From positions 1 to 50,968 of the forward strand of contig CAIUQQ010000335.1 of assembly GCA_903901345.1 (NCBI GenBank): a DNA stretch of 50,968 nucleotides, given 5' to 3'. The notes below the pieces were generated by a model, which did no database searches, was not told where the DNA came from, and was given only the letters and a program-made list of their open reading frames with translations. Made by a program: the position numbers and the translations under genes. Below are positions 41,111 to 48,019 of this stretch, in pieces. Positions within the stretch are counted from its first letter, which is position 1. Every line of letters starts with the position of its first letter. The DNA comes from an uncultured Bacteroidota bacterium (GTDB lineage Bacteria; Bacteroidota; Bacteroidia; UKL13-3).

Positions 41111-42664
41111 TTATTTTGTTTCCAAAACAATAAAAGGAACGATCATCTCTTCTAAACTAATTCCTCCATGTTGGAACGAATCGTTGTAAAAATTTACATG
41201 GTAATTATAGTTATTTGGATAAACCATAAAATCATCGCCTTTAGCAAAAACCCAACTCGTACTCATGTTTTGCTTTGGTAAAAACACATCTGCAGGATTT
41301 TTAACTCCAAATAATTCATTGGCATTATAGCTTAAGTTTCTACCTTGTTTGTAACGTAAATTGGTACTTGTGTTTTTATCACCAATAATTTTTACCGGAT
41401 TTTTAACCCTTATTGAACCATGATCGGTGGTAATAATAATTCTTACTTTCTTTTGAGCTATTTTTTTAATGGCTTCAAATAATGGCGAATGTTCAAACCA
41501 ACTTGCGGTAATACTTCTATAAGCTGCTTCATCTTCGGCTAGCTCTTTCATTACATTCATTTCAGTTCGCACATGGCTTAGCATATCTACAAAATTATAT
41601 ACAATAACATTGAATTTATTGCTCATCAAATTAGAAACTGTATCGGCTAAATTTTTACCTGCTTGCAAATTGGTAACTTTGGTATAAGTAATTTTTTCTT
41701 TGTAACCCAAGCGCTGCATTTGCTTGTTTATAAACTCTTCTTCATATATATTTTTTCCTTCATCTTCCTCCTCATTTACCCAAAGATTTGGATACAATCT
41801 TTCAATTTCACTTGGTAACATTCCCGCAAAAAAACTGTTCCTAGCATAATGAGTGGTGGTAGGTAAAATGGTTAAATAAGTATCTTCACTAATTATATTG
41901 AAGTATTCAGTTAATTGGCTTTGAACCATTTTCCATTGATCGTACCTGAAATTATCAATTAAAATTAAAAAAGTAGGAATGTCTTTATCAATTACTGGCA
42001 TCAATTTTTTATTGATAACAGTATGGCTCATGGCTGGTGTTTTAGCATCAGGTTTTTTCAAGAAATTCACAAAGTTTTTCTCTATAAATTTCACCCAATC
42101 GTTATTGGCATCGCGTTTTTGCATCGCCAATATTTCGTCCATTCCTGTATCGCCACTTTTGGCTAGTTCCAGTTCCCAATACACTAATTTTTTGTATAAA
42201 TTTACCCAACTTTCATAGTCGTTTACATCATACAATTCCATGGCTATTTGCCTAAATTCTTGTTGATAATTTTGAGCCGTTTTTTCGGTAACCAATTGCT
42301 TGCTATCCAAAATACGTTTAAGCGATAATAAAATTTGGCTTGAGTTAACAGGTTTAATCAAATAATCAGCAATTTGATTGCCAATGGCATCTTCCATAAT
42401 ATGCTCTTCTTCACTTTTGGTAATCATTACTATTGGCACTTCAGGAGTAATAGCCTTTATTTGAACCAATGCTTCTAAACCACTGATTCCGGGCATGTTT
42501 TCATCTAAGAAAATAACATCATATCTCTTTAGTTTTACTGCTTCTACTGCATCTACGCCACTGGTAACTTTATCTACGGTATAACCTTTATTGGTCAGGT
42601 AAATAATATGTGGCTTTAATAAATCTATCTCATCATCGGCCCAAAGAATACTTGTATTGCTCAT
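41111..42664 (-). CDS. porX: PorX-type response regulator with PglZ (alkaline phosphatase superfamily) effector domain
   Basis: N-terminal receiver ILWADDEIDLLKPHIIYL...FLDENMPGISGLEAL; C-terminal PglZ region with FLILIDNFRYDQW and ITTDHGSIRV. Confidence 0.93.
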   Translation of the reverse strand: MSNTSILWADDEIDLLKPHIIYLTNKGYTVDKVTSGVDAVEAVKLKRYDVIFLDENMPGISGLEALVQIKAITPEVPIVMITKSEEEHIMEDAIGNQIADYLIKPVNSSQILLSLKRILDSKQLVTEKTAQNYQQEFRQIAMELYDVNDYESWVNLYKKLVYWELELAKSGDTGMDEILAMQKRDANNDWVKFIEKNFVNFLKKPDAKTPAMSHTVINKKLMPVIDKDIPTFLILIDNFRYDQWKMVQSQLTEYFNIISEDTYLTILPTTTHYARNSFFAGMLPSEIERLYPNLWVNEEEDEGKNIYEEEFINKQMQRLGYKEKITYTKVTNLQAGKNLADTVSNLMSNKFNVIVYNFVDMLSHVRTEMNVMKELAEDEAAYRSITASWFEHSPLFEAIKKIAQKKVRIIITTDHGSIRVKNPVKIIGDKNTSTNLRYKQGRNLSYNANELFGVKNPADVFLPKQNMSTSWVFAKGDDFMVYPNNYNYHVNFYNDSFQHGGISLEEMIVPFIVLETK

Positions 42665-42840
42665 TTATGTTTTTATTGTTTTTGCAAAGATTACTTGTTT
42701 ACTTGAATTTAAAAATTGTTTGTGATTTATTTACTGTTATGTTTATAAATGGTAATTATAACGTGGTTCTTGGTGTTTTAGTTTAATAATAATTGGAAAT
42801 AGACAATTGGCAATTAGTAAAGGGTGGATTTTATTTTGGT

Positions 42841-43008
42841 AACTTGTGCGCACAAGTTATGGTAAAACATGACAAACTATACAACTTGCGCATGCAAGTA
42901 ATGATATTCAAAGATATTTATCAGTACTTGCGGGCGCAAGAAGGGATAAACAACATTATTTATTACCATTTGCATATGCAAGGAGCTATAAAATTACAAA
43001 ACCAATTA
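42841..43008. repeat. Array of four palindromic sites with exact 42-bp period
   Basis: aacttgtgcgcacaagtt (42841), aacttgcgcatgcaagta (42883), tacttgcgggcgcaagaa (42925), catttgcatatgcaagga (42967). Confidence 0.92.
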
Positions 43009-43016
43009 ATACGTAG

Positions 43017-43038
43017 GGGCGGACCTTTGTGTCTGCCC
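43017..43038. repeat. Stem-loop GGGCGGAC-ctttgt-GTCTGCCC
   Basis: 8-bp stem with one G-T wobble. Confidence 0.8.
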
Positions 43039-43096
43039 TTAATTTTGAAACCAAAACAAATTCTCCAACAAATAAAATCAATTATTCAATTTTTAT

Positions 43097-43128
43097 AATC
43101 TTCCAATCTTGTAATCTTCCAATCTTCC
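43097..43128. repeat. Octamer-periodic tract aatcttcc
   Basis: aatcttcc/aatcttgt/aatcttcc/aatcttcc. Confidence 0.85.
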
Positions 43129-43185
43129 AAATCAACTAAATCTTCCAATTAACAATTCAACTCAAAAATAACCTATTTTTGAACC

Positions 43186-44412
43186 GTGAATTTATCCAAT
43201 AAAAAGAAAATAATCAACGATCCTGTTTATGGATTTGTAAATATACCTTTTGAACTTATTTACGATTTAATAGAACATTCGTGGTTTCAGCGTTTGCGCA
43301 GAATTAAGCAGTTAGGGCTTTCATATTTGGTTTATCCTGGCGCGCAACATACGCGTTTTCAGCATGTAATTGGTGCCATGAGTTTAACTTTTCAAGCGGT
43401 AGAAATTTTAAAAAGTAAGGGAATTGAAATTACAAATCATGAAGCCGAATCGGTTTGTGCAGCCATTTTATTGCACGACATGGGTCATGGTCCATTTAGC
43501 CATACTTTAGAAGGATTAATTATTGAAGATGTTCCTCATGAAGAAATTTCTTTGCGTTTTATGGAATTATTGAATGAACAATTTGAAGGTAAATTATCTA
43601 CTGCTATTGAAATATTCACCAATAAATATTCAAAAAAATTCTTACACCAATTGGTCTCTAGTCAGTTAGATATGGACAGATTGGATTATTTACGCAGAGA
43701 TAGTTTTTATTCTGGTGTACAAGAAGGAACAATTGGCCACGATAGAATAATAAATATGCTAAATGTGGTAAATGATGAATTGGTAATAGAAGAAAAAGGA
43801 ATTTATTCAGTTGAAAAGTTTTTAATAGCCCGCAGACTCATGTATTGGCAAGTTTATTTACACAAAACTGTGGTGGCTGCAGAGCAATTATTAATTAAAA
43901 TTATGGAGCGAGCAAAATTATTGGCTTATCAAAATGAGGAATTATTTGCTACTCCAGCTTTGCATTATTTTTTATATAATAAAATTGATAAAAAAACATT
44001 TTATAATAGCAATGAAGCCATAGAAAATTATGCTCTTTTGGATGATGATGATATTTTTACTTCCATAAAAGTTTGGTGTAATCATCATGATAAAATACTA
44101 AGCACGCTTTGCAAGATGCTTCGCAATAGAAAATTACCTAAAATAGTATTGCAAAATGCACCTTTTAATAAAACCACAGTTGAAAGTTACAAATTCATGG
44201 TTGCCGATAATTTAGAAATTACAATGGATGAAGCTAATTATTTTGTATACACCGATTCTGTTCAAAATAAAGCTTACAGCGCCAACAATTTCCATATAAA
44301 TATTTTATTCAAAAATGGTCAAGTGCTTGATATTGCTGATGCCAGCGACCAATACAATATTGATTCATTAACTAAATTAGTTACCAAATATTTTTTGTGT
44401 TTTATAAGATAA
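43186..44412 (+). CDS. HD-domain phosphohydrolase (dNTPase-like), GTG start
   Basis: FQRLRRIKQLGLSYLVYPGAQHTRFQHVIGAMSLT; LLHDMGHGPFSHTLE; DMDRLDYLRRDSF. Confidence 0.93.
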   Translation: MNLSNKKKIINDPVYGFVNIPFELIYDLIEHSWFQRLRRIKQLGLSYLVYPGAQHTRFQHVIGAMSLTFQAVEILKSKGIEITNHEAESVCAAILLHDMGHGPFSHTLEGLIIEDVPHEEISLRFMELLNEQFEGKLSTAIEIFTNKYSKKFLHQLVSSQLDMDRLDYLRRDSFYSGVQEGTIGHDRIINMLNVVNDELVIEEKGIYSVEKFLIARRLMYWQVYLHKTVVAAEQLLIKIMERAKLLAYQNEELFATPALHYFLYNKIDKKTFYNSNEAIENYALLDDDDIFTSIKVWCNHHDKILSTLCKMLRNRKLPKIVLQNAPFNKTTVESYKFMVADNLEITMDEANYFVYTDSVQNKAYSANNFHINILFKNGQVLDIADASDQYNIDSLTKLVTKYFLCFIR

Positions 44413-44513
44413 ACAATCAATTTTTTTGTATAAACAAATTGAATTTTATAAATAATTAGAAATTAAGAAATTAAGAAATTAGAATTTTTCTGTGTAATTT
44501 TTGTAATCTGTGA

Positions 44514-45602
44514 ATGTTAACATTGCCATTTGTAAATCAATCGTATATATTTGTGCATTATTTAAATTTAAAAATGCAAATTAGTGTAGCGCAATTGGCG
44601 CAATTATTAAACGGAACCATAGTCGGTAATCCAGATATTTTACTTCATACCGTGGCTAAAATTGAAGAAGGGCAGGAGGGTGCGCTTTCATTCTTAGCCA
44701 ACATGAAATATGAAGCACATTTGTATAATACTTTATCGAGTGCAGTATTGGTAAATAACGATTTTGAACCAAATGGAATAGTGGAAGCCACTTTAATAAA
44801 AGTAGAAAATGCATACGCTTCGTTTACTTTTTTATTAGAACAATTTGCAGCGCAAGCCAATAAAAAAGAAGGAATTGAAGAAGGTTCTGTAATAAATAAA
44901 ACTGCTGAATTAGGAACAAATATTTATGTTGGTGCTTTAGCTTACATTGCCAAAGGCGTAAAAATTGGAAATAACACACAAATTTATCCAACTAGTTATG
45001 TTGGCGATAATGTAAAAATTGGCTCAAATTGCATAATTTATGCTGGAGTAAAAATTTATAATGATTGTGTAATTGGAAACAATGTAATTATTCATTCTGG
45101 AACTGTTATTGGCAGCGATGGATTTGGATTTGCTCCTTTAGCAGATCGGTCATACAAAAAAATTCCTCAAATTGGTAATGTAATCATTGAAGATGATGTG
45201 GAAATTGGTAGTAATAGCAGCATAGATAGAGCTACAATGGGAAGTACAATTTTACGAAAAGGAGTAAAATTAGATAATTTAGTTCAAATTGCTCATAATG
45301 TTGTAATTGACGAACATACTGTAATTGCTGCTCAAAGTGGTGTTGCAGGTAGTTCCAAAGTTGGAAAATATTGTGTTATAGGTGCACAAGTTGGAATTGT
45401 TGGACATATTTCTATTGCAAATGGTTCTATAATTGCGGGACAAAGTGGAATAAGTGGAACAATTAAAGATGAAGATAAAAAGTGGTTTGGTTCTCCTGCA
45501 TTTGATTATTCTGATTCTATTAAATCTTCAATTATTTACAAAAAATTACCTCAACTATATAAAACCATTTCTTCCCTTGAAAAAATAATGAATGAAAAAT
45601 AA
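44514..45602 (+). CDS. lpxD: UDP-3-O-acylglucosamine N-acyltransferase (likely true start 44574, MQISVAQLAQLL)
   Basis: Left-handed beta-helix hexapeptides; VIGSDGFGFAP; IGSNSSIDRATMGSTIL; LVQIAHNVVID. Confidence 0.95.
   Translation: MLTLPFVNQSYIFVHYLNLKMQISVAQLAQLLNGTIVGNPDILLHTVAKIEEGQEGALSFLANMKYEAHLYNTLSSAVLVNNDFEPNGIVEATLIKVENAYASFTFLLEQFAAQANKKEGIEEGSVINKTAELGTNIYVGALAYIAKGVKIGNNTQIYPTSYVGDNVKIGSNCIIYAGVKIYNDCVIGNNVIIHSGTVIGSDGFGFAPLADRSYKKIPQIGNVIIEDDVEIGSNSSIDRATMGSTILRKGVKLDNLVQIAHNVVIDEHTVIAAQSGVAGSSKVGKYCVIGAQVGIVGHISIANGSIIAGQSGISGTIKDEDKKWFGSPAFDYSDSIKSSIIYKKLPQLYKTISSLEKIMNEK
44523..44553 (+). promoter_or_regulatory. Consensus Bacteroidota promoter for lpxD (TTG-N20-TATATTTG)
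   Basis: TTG 44523-44525, TATATTTG 44546-44553, ATG at 44574. Confidence 0.6.
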
Positions 45603-45673
45603 TTTTTATCAACTGTAACATTTTTAACAAGAATTCGTTTTAGTTGTAATTTTATTATAAATGTACTTAATGA

Positions 45674-46159
45674 ATGACTGTTACAGAATACAATACATGT
45701 GTTAAAAATTATGCTGATCCGGTTTTTCGATTCATTTATAAAAACATAAAAGATGAAGAAAAAGCCAAAGATATAGTGCAAGATACATTTGTTAAAATGT
45801 GGGTTAAAGTTGATGTTATAATTGCAGAAAAAGCAAAGTCATACTTGTTTACTGCTGCATATAACACCATGATTGATGCTATAAGAAAAGACAAATACAA
45901 AGTAAATTATGAAGACCATTATGATGATTATTTAACTATAAATAACTCGTTTAATGATTTGAAAGAAATAATAAATTTGGCTTTTAGTAAATTAAATGAA
46001 ACCCAAAGAAGTGTAGTTATGTTACGTGATTATGAAGGCTATTCTTATGATGAAATTGGGAAAATTACAGGTTTAAACGAAAGCCAAGTAAAAGTATATA
46101 TTTATAGAGCAAGATTAAGTATGAAAAAATTTATTGGTTCATACGAAAACGTAGTTTAA
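45674..46159 (+). CDS. ECF RNA polymerase sigma factor
   Basis: DEEKAKDIVQDTFVKMWVKVD; YDEIGKITGLNESQVKVYIYRARLSMKKFI. Confidence 0.93.
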   Translation: MTVTEYNTCVKNYADPVFRFIYKNIKDEEKAKDIVQDTFVKMWVKVDVIIAEKAKSYLFTAAYNTMIDAIRKDKYKVNYEDHYDDYLTINNSFNDLKEIINLAFSKLNETQRSVVMLRDYEGYSYDEIGKITGLNESQVKVYIYRARLSMKKFIGSYENVV

Positions 46160-46218
46160 ATATTAAAAATGTAACTGTAAGGCTTTATAGGATGTCATAA
46201 GGGAAATAAAAAAGTAAA

Positions 46219-47400
46219 ATGGAAATAAATATTAATAATTATGAAGTATACGTAATTGATTTTATTGACGGTAAGTTAAATGAAATCGATACCGCTAATT
46301 TATTAATTTTTTTAGACCAAAATTTAGATTTAAAAGAAGAATTTGAAATACTAAATAATTCATCAAAATTTATTCCTGTAGAACACTTTTCATTTGATAG
46401 TTCATCGTTGCTTAAGCCAATAAATATTAATGTAAACAACTATTCTGAAAAACTTATTGCTTTAATTGAAAACGATTTATCTCAAACTGAAAAGGATGTT
46501 TTATTAAGTGAAATAAAAAGATATCCTGAACTGAAAAAAGTACATGAATTATTTTTAAAAACCAAGCTGATTCCTGATTTAAAAATCATATTCAAGAACA
46601 AAGAAAGTTTAATCAAAACTCCTTTTAAAATTATTCCTTTATTTACCAAACTATCTGCCATTGCAGCATTATTTATAGCTGTAATAATTACATTTTATTT
46701 TGTAAATAATTTCAATTTAAAAAATCAGTTAGTTAATAATGAATCCATTGTTAAAGCAAAACAAGATTCAATTTCAAAGGTTTTAAAATCTAAAAATAAT
46801 ATTCCTAATCTATTACAACGTGAAACCGAAAAAGAAATGTTGGCATTTGGTGGTGTAAATGCTGCTTTAGTTAAAAAAAACGGTAAAAAACCAATGGTTT
46901 CTCCAGCAATTCCTTTAAATAAAAACAACAAAAATTTATTTAAAGAAAATCCATTAAACAATAACAATAATCAATCAGTTACTCCAATTCCATTGCCTAA
47001 AAAAGTAATATCAGAAAATGGCTTAGTTAATAATAATATTGCTCAATTAGAACTACCAAAAGTGGAAGAAAAACTAGTTTTAAAAGAGAATGATATTTTA
47101 ACTTATTTGACAAATAATAATGAAATTGCCTTTCAAAATATTGAAAAAGCTAATTTTGAAAACAAAGATAGAAGTTTAACTAATTACGTAAAACAACAGC
47201 TTCAAATTACTGCACAATCGGAAGTAATAGCAGTAAATAAACCAACTAATTCAACTGAAAAAATTACTTTAGCTGAATCAATTGGGTTAAATGTTTTGTC
47301 TATTTATAATATGGTTTCAAACCACGATGTAAAAGTTAAAAAAACCTACAATAATGATGGCGAAATAGAAAAAGTTAGTTTAGTTGCCACTGGCTGGTAA
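46219..47400 (+). CDS. Membrane protein downstream of ECF sigma, probable anti-sigma factor
   Basis: Cytoplasmic N-terminal region, single TM (LSAIAALFIAVIITFYFV), Asn/Lys-rich periplasmic part; operon position. Confidence 0.65.
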   Translation: MEININNYEVYVIDFIDGKLNEIDTANLLIFLDQNLDLKEEFEILNNSSKFIPVEHFSFDSSSLLKPININVNNYSEKLIALIENDLSQTEKDVLLSEIKRYPELKKVHELFLKTKLIPDLKIIFKNKESLIKTPFKIIPLFTKLSAIAALFIAVIITFYFVNNFNLKNQLVNNESIVKAKQDSISKVLKSKNNIPNLLQRETEKEMLAFGGVNAALVKKNGKKPMVSPAIPLNKNNKNLFKENPLNNNNNQSVTPIPLPKKVISENGLVNNNIAQLELPKVEEKLVLKENDILTYLTNNNEIAFQNIEKANFENKDRSLTNYVKQQLQITAQSEVIAVNKPTNSTEKITLAESIGLNVLSIYNMVSNHDVKVKKTYNNDGEIEKVSLVATGW

Positions 47401-47428
47401 ATCAATAAAATTTATTAAAATTCCAATC

Positions 47429-48019
47429 TTAATTACTCATAACAGCAATTTTTATCTTTACCAATCCCTCGTCAAATTGTAATTCAGTTTGTGTAGTTTT
47501 TGAAGGAATTTGATACCTGTGAAAAGGGTTATAACCTACATCTTTATAATCTCTCCAACTTAGTTTAGTTTTATCTGGTCCAATAGATTCAAAATAAAAT
47601 GTACTTCCCGAAGTTAGTTCACCATCGTTAATATTTAATACTGTTTCTAGTTTTTCATTTGGAACAAAATCTGCTATTTTTAAATAACCTTTGCCTAATA
47701 AATCTCCTTTGAAATAATAGCTAGCATTTTTTCCGGAAATATTTTGCGAATAGAACCACGACATTGTACTATCTATTTTTTTATCCCAGGGACTTAACTT
47801 TGCTATATTTTGAATATTGTTTAAATATGCAAATGTTTCATAAACAGGTTTGTCTATAACAATACTTCTATCCACTTTAAACTCTCTTGGAAATAATAAC
47901 GAAACTCCAAAAAATACGCCTATTAATAACCAAAAACCTATAAATATTTTAAATAATTTCATGTACTTATCTTTATTTTTATGTAATAATTTACACTTAA
48001 AATTTAAATGCTTTTTCAA
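47429..48019 (-). CDS. SRPBCC / polyketide-cyclase-like protein (likely start 47962, MKLFKIFIG)
   Basis: REFKVDRSIVIDKPVYETFAYLNNIQNIAKLSPWDKKID. Confidence 0.85.
   Translation of the reverse strand: MKKHLNFKCKLLHKNKDKYMKLFKIFIGFWLLIGVFFGVSLLFPREFKVDRSIVIDKPVYETFAYLNNIQNIAKLSPWDKKIDSTMSWFYSQNISGKNASYYFKGDLLGKGYLKIADFVPNEKLETVLNINDGELTSGSTFYFESIGPDKTKLSWRDYKDVGYNPFHRYQIPSKTTQTELQFDEGLVKIKIAVMSN

Noticed and set aside
41111-42664. BREX-type PglZ gene
   Set aside because: A PglZ domain is present, but it is fused to a response-regulator receiver domain (PorX architecture) and no other BREX genes are nearby.
42841-43008. CRISPR array
   Set aside because: Regular spacing with variable intervals is suggestive, but repeat units are only about 16-18 bp, diverge between copies, the intervals are 24 bp, and no cas genes are present.
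42793-43098. 101-aa ORF over the phased palindrome array (14-residue repeats LCAQVM/LRMQVM/LRAQEG/LHMQGA)
   Set aside because: The repeat appears in protein only because 42 is divisible by 3; symmetry is in the DNA, there is no plausible RBS or ATG, and the ORF runs through several unrelated dispersed repeats.
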